From contig OW203764.1 in assembly GCA_934045905.1 (NCBI GenBank), positions 28,508,954-28,572,953 of the forward strand: DNA of 64,000 nucleotides, given 5' to 3'. The position numbers were made by a program, and so were the translations under genes. The notes under the pieces were generated by a model that was not told where the DNA came from, searched no databases, and was given only the letters and a program-made list of their open reading frames with translations. The DNA comes from Leuctra nigra (Eukaryota > Arthropoda > Insecta > Plecoptera > Leuctridae). Below, piece by piece: positions 48,198 to 60,849 of the stretch. Numbering within the stretch: the first letter of the stretch is position 1; each line of letters opens with the position of its first letter.

Positions 48198-49279
48198 TGG
48201 TTGACATAAGGACACTAGAGCAGAAATTGAAATAATATATCTTATGAACCACAAATACGTCACAGATTTTTGTTAAATATGCACTTTCAACAAGTCAAAG
48301 TTACGAGAAAGAACATTGATATGAAGGCATTAACTAACTACCTGTTGATATCAATTTAATAATGTGAACTGCAACAATACATCAACAATGTTGTGTTTTT
48401 CCTAATAAAAACCACAAGAATACATCAACAACAGTGTGCTTATCCCAATTATTACATGTCTCAGTAACCAGACAACCACATTGCAATCTCAAATCATTTA
48501 GTTCGCTTCAGTTTTCTTTCCTCTCCAGATTATAAAATTTATTTCGGTCGATATTTTCTTTTGAATGGACACCAAAATGTTAAGACATCTAAAGAAACAT
48601 TACGCCAACAGTTGTTTAGTGTGAATTTGATTCCAATATTAAATAACTGGTTCTGAAATGTTACAAGATGAAAACACATTGCGTTGTTCCGTGCAAAATG
48701 AATAGCTACTGAATATTGGTGAAACTTTGAGTGTGATTTGAACGCAAGAATAATCCTGGAACGAGACTGAAGATGAGAGGAGCTGCGAGATCTTTCACTA
48801 ACATTCTTCGATACGTTCCCATCAGGAACAAGCGTAGAAGATGTCAGGCAGTTGCTTACACATGATCCAGACCAACGAGCAGCAAACAGGAGCAATACAA
48901 GTACCTCATCATCATTTACTACTCGCCTACTGGCCTTACATAATATGGCACATTCTGATAGCACCGTGCTACTTAGAACCGTTCTACTTGTAACACCGAC
49001 CTTGAATTCAGCACCATCGTAGCACCAACATTTGGCGATATTATTAGGTATAAAGCTAAACTAATGTTCACTAGATGAGTCAGTTCAATTGAATTTTATA
49101 AACTGTTTCTCTTCTTTTGCTTCATGCCTTGTTAAATAGTCATCAGTTTTTAGTTTCCCCCCTCAAACTCTTGTGTCAGTACCTATAACTTATTTTAATG
49201 TGTTCGGCCGTTGGAGCAAATTAAGAGAGATAAAATATTTCATATGAGGGTGTAACTTTGATGGGATGTTCACATGATC

Positions 49280-49336
49280 CGTCGCCATTAGCCTCGCTGC
49301 AGAACAGTGCGACGTTAAGCCCAAGACAAAAAAAAA
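49280..49336 (+). repeat. 5'-truncated SINE-1 tail with 8-bp target duplication
   Basis: Only CGTCGCCATTAGCCTCGCTG to AGCCCAAGACAAAAAAAAA is present. ACATGATC flanks both ends (49272-49279 and 49337-49344). Units A and C carry the intact site (GTTCACATGATCAGTTTG), so the insertion is private to B. Confidence 0.8.
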
Positions 49337-49700
49337 ACATGATCAGTCTGATTGTATATTAGTAGAAAGAACAATCGGATATGATTGGAGATGGAGACTA
49401 AAACACGTGAACCAATTGATCTCAAACGTTACAAGCGTATTGTTCAAGGTTAAACTTAGGGTTGGTTTTGGCACATTTTTAAAATTAATTATTATGCGGC
49501 ACCCAGCGAGAAAAGAAATAGCCTTTTCTTTTACCAAAAATCTATTAAATATTACTAATTCCCTAACTTGCAAAGCAAAAATATTAATATGTACCTACCA
49601 CGCAAAACCCTAAGTTTGTCTTATCCATGATTAAAAATTCAAGTAATTTCGTCCGGACATTTCGTCTCCAAAAAAGTGTCTGCAACCAGTCAGTGTCTAG

Positions 49701-49872
49701 TATGGCCAGTAGGAAGGATGCGATCATGGCTTCTAGTAGGGAACCTTCCCATCCTTTGCCTCTCGACTGAGAGAAAACTACGCACAATCCTCCGTCGTGA
49801 ATGATGGGAATTGAACCCGGCACCTTCGCAGTGCATGTGTCGAGTATTAACATTGCCAGCTCAACAATGCCT
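49701..49872 (-). repeat. SINE-2 in copy B
   Basis: Same element as at 47184, here with the longer body (TTTGCCTCTCGACTGAGAG) that A and C lack. Confidence 0.6.
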
Positions 49873-50095
49873 TGACGCAAGTTTAAGAACCACAGGATTC
49901 TAGTCAATTGTTCTAGAGACTATTTAGCCAACAATTCCTCTGAACCAGTCTCCGTGGTTTATTAAGATGAGAATAACAGCGAATGCAACTGTCAATCTAA
50001 ACACAGTATGTACCCTGATACGTGGCAGTGAAATCTTCAAACGAAACAACTAGGTATTAGGTTAGAGCAGCAACTGTCACACATCACGTTAATTT

Positions 50096-50145
50096 ACACT
50101 TAATAGAATGCTCGCTTATCAACGCGTTACACAGAGCGGTTTTCC
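50096..50145 (+). mobile_element. Family Y 3' hairpin remnant
   Basis: TGCTCGCTTATCAACGCG, TTACACAGAGCGGTTTTCCAG: the terminal hairpin alone, with mutated end. A similar remnant ending CTGG|T lies at 58478-58517. Confidence 0.45.
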
Positions 50146-50823
50146 AGCTCCTGTTTACAAATGTCGTTTTTCCTGCCGTTAATTCTAGATTATCTTGTGG
50201 AAAGTGTCAATAAGTTTGCTCAAAGAATTTTGTACGAAGACGGTAATAAAGAACAGAAACCCAGTTGAATGCAGGTAAGTTATACACAAATACACGATTA
50301 AATCTTAACTAGATTCCGTTCCTGATGTTGGAATTGTTTTATTTTAAATATCAAAATAAATTGAACTAAAAAAAATATACCTATTTACTAGGTTTAAGCA
50401 TTTTAGTACCAGTTTACAATGCAGTATTGAAAAACTAGCCCCTAGTTCTTAAATTCATTGGAAAGTGATTCAATTTGATTGCAATAATTACAAATTAATA
50501 TGCCAACAGAATCTGCTAGTGTCACTTTATTATTACAGGTCACCAGCGAGTCTACAGTCTACAGTCTACAGTCTACAGTCTACAGTTCATGGAACTTGAA
50601 GAACAGAATCCTGCTACTTCAAAACAATGCAAACTTCAAAACATGAAGTCAAAACAATGCAGCCTTGATCCTACTTTCCATAGACATTCAAATTATATTT
50701 ACCTTTTACCTAGTATAATGAATAATGATAAGTGAATGCCCAGATAGAGCTAGATATTAATGTAGTTGTCATCACATCAAATTGTCTCAATCATTCAGAA
50801 CAAAGTGTCAGTTACACAGTTAA

Positions 50824-52050
50824 GGGGCCATTAGTTTATTCTTCAGTTTAGTTAAACTCCACTTCGGGAAATGTGGTGTACTACCACTAGGAAAACGCTC
50901 AGTGTAACGCGTTGATGAGCGAGCACAGAACATGCAACATCCCCATAGTAACGATGCACGACACGGCACAAGACGATTTTCTCTGCAATTTTTCAATCTC
51001 CATAATACTCTGGATGAATAACAGATCCATTGTGTCGTGAAGTCTTACCTACATACCTTCTCCAGAAATCTCATGTAACATCCCATTCTAAACTCGTAAA
51101 ATTACAATTAATACTTGACTGATTGGGCTTACAATATGTAAAATTTAATATTAAGTTGGTCTTGATCACCATGCAAAATTTGAACTTAATGTGAACATTT
51201 TTATTGTCGACCAATCAGAAGACATTATTTAAACTTAAACCAATTAGAGGATTTGGCCTTCGTACTGCATCCGATTTTATGCGCTAGCTTTCATTTTACT
51301 GTACATTGTGGATAGCTTGGCTGCTCTACAGGCCTTGCCTTGGAACAGAAGCTTAAAGAAGGCAGGGATGACAATTTAGTATACATTTTTCAAGATTATG
51401 GAATAAAATGACCTTAAAATGACAAAACTTTTGAAAATAACGACAGATTAGACTGAAAATTGGCAAAAATATCTAAAATGTTGGTACCAATGACCACGCG
51501 AAGTTTCAAGTTGATCGGTCAATCTGTTCTAGTTTAAATTACAAAAATCACCGTAAAAATGGTTTCAAATTTGAACCAATGGGAGGATTTGGCTGAAATT
51601 TATTATGATTGGGTAAATTGTTAGTTGAAATGACTTGGCTAAATTTCAAATTGATCGGAACAACCAATCGAAAGATAATTTTTTTTAAATTTGAACCAAT
51701 CACAGGAGCCCGTTCAAAAACGATCCCAGGGACCTCATAGATTACGTTAGTATGTGTACAAAATTTCAGATCGATTGCTTGAGCGGTTTGACCTGGGCTG
51801 TGACCACACAAAAAAAAAAAAAAAAAACACACAGAAAAAGTGCCATAAGAGTACCGTGGTGACGCTCGCTACGCTCGCTCAATTATACTATGCGGAATAG
51901 CTTAAACAATCTGCGGTCAATGTCGCCTGAGATTAGTGTAAACTGGGGAAATAAGCTCCGGAATTAAATTGCAGTATATTGGTAATACACCGAGTTTTCT
52001 GAAGTGGAGTTTAACCTAACTGTAGCTTAAGCAAATGGTAATACCGGCCC
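50824..52050. mobile_element. Harbinger-like MITE family Z, copy Z2, split by Y6
   Basis: TAA flanks at 50821-50823 and 52051-52053; ends GGGGCCATTAG and the complement of ATACCGGCCC. Without the 996-bp insertion 50887-51882 it is 231 bp, close to the 241 bp of Z1. Confidence 0.75.
50887..51882 (-). mobile_element. Helitron-like family Y, copy Y6
   Basis: Minus strand: 5' end TTGAGCGAGCGTAGCGAGCG, 3' end hairpin plus TTTTCCTAG. Comparing Z1 with Z2 shows the host bases AA|TGG restored on removal, so insertion was between A and T without duplication, as Helitrons do. Non-coding; interior has an A-run near 51810. Confidence 0.75.
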
Positions 52051-52377
52051 TAAGTGACAGATAGCTATCAGCTGGATTACACATGAAGTCATAACCAATG
52101 ATCTGCACACAGAGAAAGTCAACTGCCACTTTGTACATCGATGATCGAAATAATCTCTAAAATAATCCTGAATTGTTGGTTGTTCAAATGAAGATACTTC
52201 CATACCTACTGTACAGTTCACTAATTCAATTCATCCATAAATATTACTAATTTAGGCGACCTTCTATGATATAAATCTGTAAGTCAGAGATATAAATGCG
52301 GATTGTCGTTTCTTGTTTGGCAAATGGAATGCTTACTGTGTAGAACTGTGAATATAGGAAGTATCTTCATTTGATCA

Positions 52378-52378
52378 G

Positions 52379-52469
<91 letters not shown>
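52378..52469. repeat. (CT)n microsatellite
   Basis: About 46 uninterrupted CT dinucleotides. The open frames of alternating R and E through it are not genes. Confidence 0.97.
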
Positions 52470-52472
<3 letters not shown>

Positions 52473-53033
52473 GTAAGAATGAGATGATTTTAACGGCCAT
52501 GTTTCTGTTGTCCACAGAGTTGAAACATAGCTCCGAGATAAAAGCGACAAAAGATGCAATCCAAGTCTCGGACAATATAAACACAATTCACACAAGTACA
52601 AGACAGAAGCAGGCATTTCACGTAAGTGTCTATGTAAGACATTTCATACGATCAAATGTAGTAAGCATGGCTATAATAGAAAAAATGGGACAAACCTATT
52701 CACACACAAAAGCATGAACGAAAATGTTTAAGACTGAGGAACCCTGCCTAAATCAAAGTACCTATAAATCTAAACTTAATAAATATAAACTTCACTAATG
52801 AATTTATTATAGTTTAACATTTTCGACATGAAATTGCATTATTGTACTTAAAATAGCAGAACTCGTCAATACCTAAGTAGGTGCATAAACATTCTAGGTG
52901 GGTCACTGAAATACCGTAATTACTAATTACCCTCGTATTTGAAAGAAATTAATGACATTGAAAGACTTACAATATATGGAAATACATAGAACATTATTGA
53001 TGGTCACAGATGTTTTCAGTGAAAATTAATAAT

Positions 53034-54633
53034 CTAGTGGAGCGGTAGCTCCACCCAGCCAAGTCGTACCGTACACTCACAGTCACTCAAAACACCGTAA
53101 ATGCCTAATAAACTGAGGAGCAGACCAAACACTTTTACTGTAAGCAACAACATGGCATTTTCGGCCTACTGGATCTCAAAATTTGGAAACCTCACATTGT
53201 TGCGAAATATCTTAATTTCGAGCTATGGCCTACCCCACTACATATACCAAATTTGGGAACAATAGGTTATGCCATTTGCGAGCTAGAGGGCCGTGAAAAG
53301 AGTGAAATACACCCCTTATTAAAGGTATCTGATTATAATAATAATAATAATAATAATATCAGGAAACGTCGCTATCACCGCCACAGCCTAAACGGCTGAA
53401 CCGATTGATCTGGAATTTTTACCAAATATGCACTTTTGGCGTCTGAGGTGCCTTTTGTTATGACTGTTTATGTGCCGCCATTTTGAAACCGGAAGTGATG
53501 TCATATCTCATGAACGGCTGTACCAATCGGATCAAAATTGGCGCCAATCTTTTCAAACGTGCATCTTTATAAAATATCCCTAGACAAAGTATACATTTAT
53601 TATTAATGAAACCGGAAATGACGTCATAAATATGCTAAATTTAACTAAAATCACCTCTTATTACAATAACTACATATTCAGAAGGCTTATAATGATACAT
53701 AACATTTATAGTTGTAAATTCAAGGTGGCATGATTTCAGCCGCCATTTTGAAAACCGGATGTGACGTCATATCTCGAAAATGGCTTAACCAAACGGAATC
53801 AAACTAGCACCAATCGATTCAAACGGTTCTCTATATGAAATATCAATAGTGAAACTAAAGTTTACTAATTGCTGAAACCGGAAATGACGTCATAGTTATG
53901 CGAAATCTGCATAAATTCACTTCAACTGTGTTTAAAAACCTATAAATAACTATTCAAAAGGCTTATAATGATACATAACATTTATTGAAATAAATTCTAG
54001 GTGGCAGTAATTTCAGCCGCCATTTTGAAAACCGGAAGTGATGCCATATCTCGAAAGCGGCTGGACCGATTGAAACGATGCTTTCGCAATTCTTCATGGA
54101 ATATCACTTTAAGCTTATATTTAGAAGCAAAAAAAATGTTTTTTAGTAACCAATTCGTAAATGGCGTATTTTTTTTAAAGGAATTAGTCATTCTCATTGT
54201 TGCTTTGTTAGTCTTTACAAGTTGTGTACTTAAATAAACTAAAAAAATTAGTGATATCCCCATAAAAAACACTCCGTGTAAAAATACCAGCCTAGTCTCT
54301 TTAACTATAAAAAAGTGGAAGAAATCTAAAAAGTCAGCACTGAAAAGTAGTGATATCAAAAAATGGGCCAAGTCAAAACTTAATTTTAAAAACCAAAATA
54401 TACTTGGCGCATCGTTTTTTAGGGCATTATAGGTATTTTATATATATTTAGGTACCTACAATTTATTTTTGTCATATACTTTTTATATACACGATGCGCC
54501 AAGTATATTTTGGTTTTTAAAATTAAGTTTTGACTTGGCCCATTTTTTGATATCACTACCTTTCAGTGCTGACTTTTTAGATTTATTTTATTTTTTTGTA
54601 GTTGAAGAGACTTGGCTGGTATTTTTACACGGA
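53034..54633 (-). mobile_element. Family X element, copy X2 (longer form)
   Basis: Minus-strand reading matches X1: 5' TCCGTGTAAAAATACCAGCC at 54633, palindromic arms of about 145 bp (about 54270-54416 and 54490-54633), 3' hairpin GGAGC...GCTCC then ACTAG at 53034. The palindrome extends a few bases beyond 54633 (AGTGTTTTT), so the 5' border is uncertain. The interior holds three blocks about 270 bp apart (about 53477, 53741 and 54017) with GCCGCCATTTTGAAA, ACCGGAAGTGA and TCATATCTCGAAA. No ORF. Confidence 0.6.
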
Positions 54634-55027
54634 GTGTTTTTGATGGGTTTATATTACAATTCATAAGGGATGTATATAATTATGTATTTATACCTACATA
54701 GGTCACGTTCGTTCACGTTTAGAATATCAAGGCCGTGTACTACTGTAGTCAAGCGAACGTACCTAAACATGAACATAGCAATATAATAATCAACAAATGT
54801 GTATACTACGACTGTGGATAAAAATTAATCAAATTTATTGAATTTTAATAATATTTACTACTATTAAAAATTGTGTATTTGACATAATTTATACAATTTC
54901 AATTATACAAAGAAGAAAGTCTTGCCATTGACAGGGCAGTGTTCAAGTGAACGACCAATGAACGACGTGAACGACGAAACGTCAGAGATATTCTTAACGT
55001 GAACGAACTTTATTAAATTATAAATTT

Positions 55028-55620
55028 GAATGTATCTGAATGTATCTGAATGTATTGAATGTACCTGAATGCATCTAAATGTATCTGAATGTATCTGAAT
55101 GTATCTGAATGTATCTGAATGTATCTGAATGTATCTGAATGTATCTGAATGTATCTGAATGTATCTGAATGTATCTGAATGTATCTGAATGTATCTGAAT
55201 GTATCTGAATGTATCTGAATGTATCTGAATGTATCTGAATGTATCTGAATGTATCTGAATGTATCTGAATGTATCTGAATGTATCTGAATGTATCTGAAT
55301 GTATCTGAATGTATCTGAATGTATCTGAATGTATCTGAATGTATCTGAATGTATCTGAATGTATCTGAATGTATCTGAATGTATCTGAATGTATCTGAAT
55401 GTATCTGAATGTATCTGAATGTATCTGAATGTATCTGAATGTATCTGAATGTATCTGAATGTATCTGAATGTATCTGAATGTATCTGAATGTATCTGAAT
55501 GTATCTGAATGTATCTGAATGTATCTGAATGTATCTGAATGTATCTGAATGTATCTGAATGTATCTGAATGTATCTGAATGTATCTGAATGTATCTGAAT
55601 GTATCTGAATGTATCTGAAT
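55028..55620. repeat. 10-bp satellite, about 59 units
   Basis: Unit GTATCTGAAT, essentially perfect from about 55079. It has no stop on the minus strand in any phase, giving a long but meaningless minus frame. The repeat length is close to one DNA helical turn. Confidence 0.97.
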
Positions 55621-56395
55621 GTATCAGAATGCATCAGTGTGTATCAGAATGTATCAGTGTGTATCAGTTCATCAGAAGGTATCAGTGTGTATCAGTTCAT
55701 CAGAAGGTATCAGTGTGTATCAGAATGTATCAGTGTGTATCAGAATGTATCAGTGTGTATCAGTTCATCAGAAGGTATCAGTGTGTATCAGTTCATCAGA
55801 AGGTATCAGTGTGTATCAGAATGTATCAGTGTGTATCAGAATGTATCAGTGTGTATTAGAATGTATCAGTGTGTATCAGTTCATCAGAAGGTATCAGTGT
55901 GTATCAGTTCATCAGAAGGTATCAGTGTGTATCAGAATGTATCAGGGTGTATCAGAATGTATCAGTGTGTATCAGTTCATCAGAAGGTATCAGTGTGTAT
56001 CAGAATTCATCAGAAGGTATCAGTGTGTATCAGAATGTATCAGTGTGTATCAGAATTCATCAGAAGGTATCAGTGTGTATCAATTCATCAGAAGGTATCA
56101 GTGTGTATCAGAATGTATCAGTGTGTATCAGAATTCCTCAGAAGGTATCAGTGTGTATCAGAATTCATCAGAAGGTATCAGTGTGTATCAGAATTCATCA
56201 GAAGGTATCAGTGTGTATCAGAATGTATCAGTGTGTATCCGAATGTATCAGTGTGTATCAGAATTCATCAGAAGGTATCAGTGTGTATCAGAATTCATCA
56301 GAAGGTATCATTGTGTATCAGAATGTATCAGTGTGTATCAGAATGTATCTGAATGTATCAGAATGTATCAGAATGTATCAGAAGAAGAAGAAGAA
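55621..56395. repeat. Derived higher-order array from the 10-bp unit
   Basis: The unit changes to GTATCAGAAT and GTATCAGTGT, mixed with an 18-bp piece GTATCAGTTCATCAGAAG. These alternate in irregular blocks of 20, 28 and 38 bp, then end in a short (GAA)n run at 56380-56420. Open plus-strand frames through it are by-products. Confidence 0.9.
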
Positions 56396-56515
56396 GAAGT
56401 TGAAGAAGAAGAAGAAGACACACACTTTCCGTTGGGGTTATCTGAAGAAACTGGCAGTTTGTATTAAACATGGAAAGATGGTCTCCATTTAGTTTTATTT
56501 AAACACACACTTTCA

Positions 56516-57427
56516 CAGGCGCGTAGGAATAGGGGGGGGAAAGGGGGGAAATGACCTTCCCCTGTCTGGAGCCTGACCCCCCTGCCAGAGATTTTCACCC
56601 CCCTGCTAGTGACTCTGACCCCCCCCCCCCCCCCCTTGCTAGAGAGCCTAACACATCCAGATATTCACAAATGTTGATTATAAGTGTTGCACAGAATGCA
56701 CAGATTTGCTCCATTATTAGGTTCAATTCTCAAAATTTTCTCAAGTTTTGCAAAACTAATTGAACAGAGGTCCAATCCAATGATCCAATGAGAAAACTCA
56801 TTTACTCATTTGTCCGACATCATCATCCTCATGAATCAAATTAAATAATTACACGTTTAACAATAGATTCCAAAACACATACAGATTTTTCTTATTGATT
56901 TCTTATTGCTGTTGCTCTTGCAACCTTTTTCAAATGGCGATTCCAAAACAATTCATAATCGATTCTCTTTCACTAGAATTCAAGTATTTCCCTGCGGGGC
57001 CATTTAGGATTTTGTCAAATAACAAAATTTTATTGTGTCTATTGTATCCCCAAGAATATTGCATAGGACCCTTGCATAGGACATACATTTTAAATTTCTT
57101 GAAAAAAGATGCCAAAAAAGCGTCGAATTCGATTTTTTTTTAATCAAGATGTAAAAAAATGCACTGCGGGGCCATTGGGAATTCTTTAAAAACAAGTTTT
57201 CGTAAGTTCCCACAGAATATTGCATATCACACATTTTACATTTCTTTGAGAAGAATAGCTTAAAATTCGATTATTTTGTATCAAAAATTCAAAGAAGGCC
57301 CTGCGGGGCTAACTGAGGGTGAGTCCCCCAGACCCCTCGTATAGCAGTAAACTACATTTTCCTGACATCCTTCGATCCCCTATAATTTTGACCCCCCCCC
57401 TGTCAAAATGAAGTTCCTACGCGCCTG
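56516..57427. mobile_element. hAT-like non-autonomous element with perfect 8-bp target duplication
   Basis: Ends CAGGCGCGTAGGAA and TTCCTACGCGCCTG form a perfect 14-bp inverted repeat. CACTTTCA is directly repeated outside (56508-56515 and 57428-57435). Length 912 bp, with homopolymer C and G runs near each end and no transposase ORF. The host flank is itself a local duplication: GAAGAAACT.GCAGT and TTTAAACACACACT occur on both sides. Confidence 0.8.
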
Positions 57428-57435
57428 CACTTTCA

Positions 57436-58621
57436 TGAAGAAACTAGCAGTAGGTAAAATTGGTAAGACGGTTCTCCGTTTAGTATTGTTTAAACACACA
57501 CTATCCGTTATGGGGCTATCTTTTGTCAGCGAAGATAGCAAACTACAAGAGTGGACTTCAAGAGTGAAGCAAATAAAGCGAGGCTTTATCTACCAGTGAA
57601 GAAAATGTCTTCAAAGCTGTTTTCAAAAGCTGTCCCCATCACGAGGTAAACGTTTGAAGATCACCCTTATTAATATTGTAATATAAACTACATTCGGATT
57701 CCATCCACAGCAAATGAACGCAAACAGTTTGATCGCATAAATGTGAAAACTAATAATCACCACATCACGATGGATGAATGGAACATGTGAAGACGCAGCT
57801 AGAGAGATGATGATACAGAACCACCGGAGGATGACATCTCATCAGTGCTTCTATCTCAGGTAAGCAATGATCATGATGTGGCTTGTTGGCTGATTGATTG
57901 AGATACTTCATAAAGTTTATAATGAGACAAACGCGTGATTCCTTCTCCTCAGTGGCAAAAATGGACACGATAATCTTTTAGAATAGTAACCTTTATGTAT
58001 TATGCCAATCACTCAGTCAATTCACATAGGTATAGTCATTTTATATGCTATCTGAAAATGTATACCTCTATGCTAATAGTTATAACATTCCTAGCTTATA
58101 AATAGGTTGGTATCTAGTTTCTGGGCATTCACTTATTTTGTATAAGATGTTTTGATTTTGTTTCGTTGTGATTTGTGTGTTTTTTCCAACAGATTTAACT
58201 TGACTTTCGTGTCTACCTTACATTCTAATTAAAATATCCATGGAAAGATTTCCAGAACTTGTTACATAATTATTAATAATGTTGTTTTTATTTATGAACG
58301 ACACACAAAGTGCGGTGTACTTTTTATTTTGATTTGGTTTTGATTTATAGTGTGTGTAAGGTTTTGTGTTGTGTTCCCAGTTTCTGAAAAAAATTTGAGC
58401 TCTTCTGTGATTATGCAAGTGATTATTCGGGTAAGTATTTACTTCATTGCAGTTAGATCATTGTAAGATGTGCTTCACAAACCGGTGCTCGCTTATCAAC
58501 GCGTTACAACGAGCGTTTGCTGGTGATATAGATTATTGTTGTGAGATTCTGATTGTGAGTGTGAGATTATGATGATGATGATGGTGATGGTGATGATGAA
58601 GATGATGATGATGATGATGAT

Positions 58622-58662
<41 letters not shown>

Positions 58663-59160
58663 TGACGATGATGATGATGATGACGATGATGATGATGATG
58701 ATGATGAAGAATAGGTAAGGATGGACGGTGGGAAGGAGGCAGTCGTGGCTAATTAGTAGGGAACCAACCCAACATTTGCCTCGCCACTGAGGGAAACCAC
58801 AAAACAACTCAGTCATCATAAAGGACGACATTTAGAAATGTTCAATAGTGTAGCGTCTTAATTGACTATACAAAATGTCAGTTCAAAATCCAAATACACA
58901 ATTCAAGAGACACGACACGACTATCTGCCTACGTGAACGAATACAAGTCAGCAAATCCAAGTTTTTACGTTCGCGTCAGTTGTTCAATCCCTTAACGACA
59001 GGACTCGCAGAAAATTTCGATTCCGATGTAAAAAAATCCTAGAAATGCATGAAAATGCATTAGCTCTGGGTTGTACATGACAATTGTGACATTTAAACGT
59101 GTGTTGCATGTTGCATATACTGCTGTGAAGTAAGTTATTTTAATTCAAATATTGAAAACC
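57436..59160. other. Intergenic segment with SINE-1 remnant
   Basis: AT-rich. It contains a family Y hairpin remnant (about 58478-58517), then a minus-strand SINE-1 body (about 58690-58845). The (GAT)n run at 58567-58708 directly abuts and extends a CAT-rich part of the SINE. The unoccupied Y4 site is at 58848/58849. Confidence 0.5.
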
Positions 59161-59161
59161 A

Positions 59162-59463
59162 CAAAAAGCCATAAATAGGTGGCCCCTACTTTTTTCTTAA
59201 CGGCTTGACCGATAGTTTTCAAAATTTAACAGCATAGAGATAAAGAGTAAATCTGTGTCTCTAGTGATAGAAAAAAATAATAAAAAATGTTTTTTCTAGT
59301 TTTAGTCTTTTTGGCACCTCTACCCTGAAATAACTAAACAAAAAAGTAAACTTTGGGGCCACTAGAGACATAGATCAGCTACTCTTTATCTATAACCTGT
59401 AAAAATTTGAAGACAATCGGTAAAGCCGTTTCGAAAAAAGTAGGGGCCGCCTTTTTGTGCTTC
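59162..59463. mobile_element. Foldback element of about 300 bp
   Basis: Arms of about 100 bp: GTGGCCCCTACTTTTTTC with AACGGCTTGACCGAT on the left, and the complement of CGGTAAAGCCGTTTCGAAAA with AGTAGGGGCCGCC on the right. Both contain AGATAAAGAGTA facing inward. No target duplication was found. Confidence 0.55.
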
Positions 59464-60849
59464 ATAAAAAATGGATATGATATGCACAATGATATGAAGC
59501 ACAATGATATGAAGAAATAGAGAGATCAAGCAAAGAACCACCTGTTGATATCAATTTAATAATAAGAACTGCAACAAAACATCAACAATGTTGTGTTTTT
59601 CCTAATAAAACCCCCAAGAATACAACTACAACAGTGTGCTTATCCCAATTATTAAACTTAGTATCCAAGACAACCACATTGTGGACCACATTGCTCTTTC
59701 AAATCATTTAGTTCGCTTCAGTTTTCTTTCCTCTCCAGATTATAAAATTTACTTTTGTCGATATTTTCTTTTGAATGGACACCAAAATGTTAAGACATCT
59801 AAAGAAACATTACACCAACAGTTGTTTAATGTGAATTTGATTCCAATATTAAATAACTGTTTCTGAAATGTTACAAGATGAAAACACATTGAGTTGTTCC
59901 ATGCAAAATGAATATCTATACTGCATGATTTATATTGGTGAAACTTTGAGTGTGATTTGAACGCAAGAATAATCCTGGAACGTGACTGAAGATGAGAGGA
60001 GCTGCGAGATCTTTCACTGACATATTCGATACGTTCGCATCAGGAACAAGCGTAGAAGATGTCAGGCAGTTGCTTAAACATGATCCAGACCAACGAGCAG
60101 CAAACAGGAGCTATACAAGTACCTCATCATTATTTACTACTCGCCTTCTGACCTTACCTAATATGGCACATTTTGATAGCACAGTGCTACTTAGAACCGT
60201 GCTACTTGTAGCACCGACCTTGAACTCAGCACCATCGTAGCACCAACATTTGGCGATATTATTAGGTAAAGCTAATGTTCACTAGATCAGTCCAATTGAA
60301 TTTTATTAGCTGATCCTCTACCTTTGCTTCATGCCTTATTAAAAAGTCATCAGTTTTCTAAACTATTAAAAAGCTATTAGTTTCCCCCCTCTCAACTTAT
60401 TTTAAGGTGCTTAGCCGTTGGAGCAAATTGAGAGAGATAAAGTATTTCATAAGAGGGTGTAACTTTGATGGGATGTTCACATGATCAGTTTGATTGTATA
60501 TTAGTAGAAAGAACAATCGGATATGATTGGAGATGGAGACCAAAACACTTGAACCAATTGATATCAAACGTTACAAGCGTATTGTTCAAGGATAAGCTTA
60601 GGGTTGTTACAATTGGCACATTTTACAAATTAATTATAATGCGGCACCCTGCGAGAAAAAAATAGCTTATTTTTACCAAAAATCTATAAAATATTAGTAA
60701 TTCTCTACCTGGCAAAGCAAAAAATTAAATATGTACCTACCACGTCAAACCCTAAGTTTGTCTTATCCATGATTAAAAATTCAAATAATTTATTCCGGAC
60801 ATTTCGTCTTTAAAAAAGTGTTGCAGTGCAACAACCAGTCAGTGTCTTG

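Larger units (their letters stand above)
47826..50060. repeat. 2.2-kb tandem unit, copy B
   Basis: Second unit, diverged from A by substitutions and indels. Private insertions are SINE-1 (47915-48197) and a 57-bp SINE tail (49280-49336), each with its own target duplication. Copy D matches B closely from 61492 to about 62463. Confidence 0.8.

Noticed and set aside
52284..52616. Minus-strand frames with an arginine-glutamate run
   Set aside because: Translation of the (CT)n microsatellite.
55621..56395. Regularly spaced short repeats resembling a CRISPR array
   Set aside because: No unique spacers, no cas genes, eukaryotic context; it is a degenerate tandem array.
54903..56492. Long frames across the 10-bp arrays on both strands
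   Set aside because: Pure repeat translation with 10-residue or related periodicity and no flanking gene structure.
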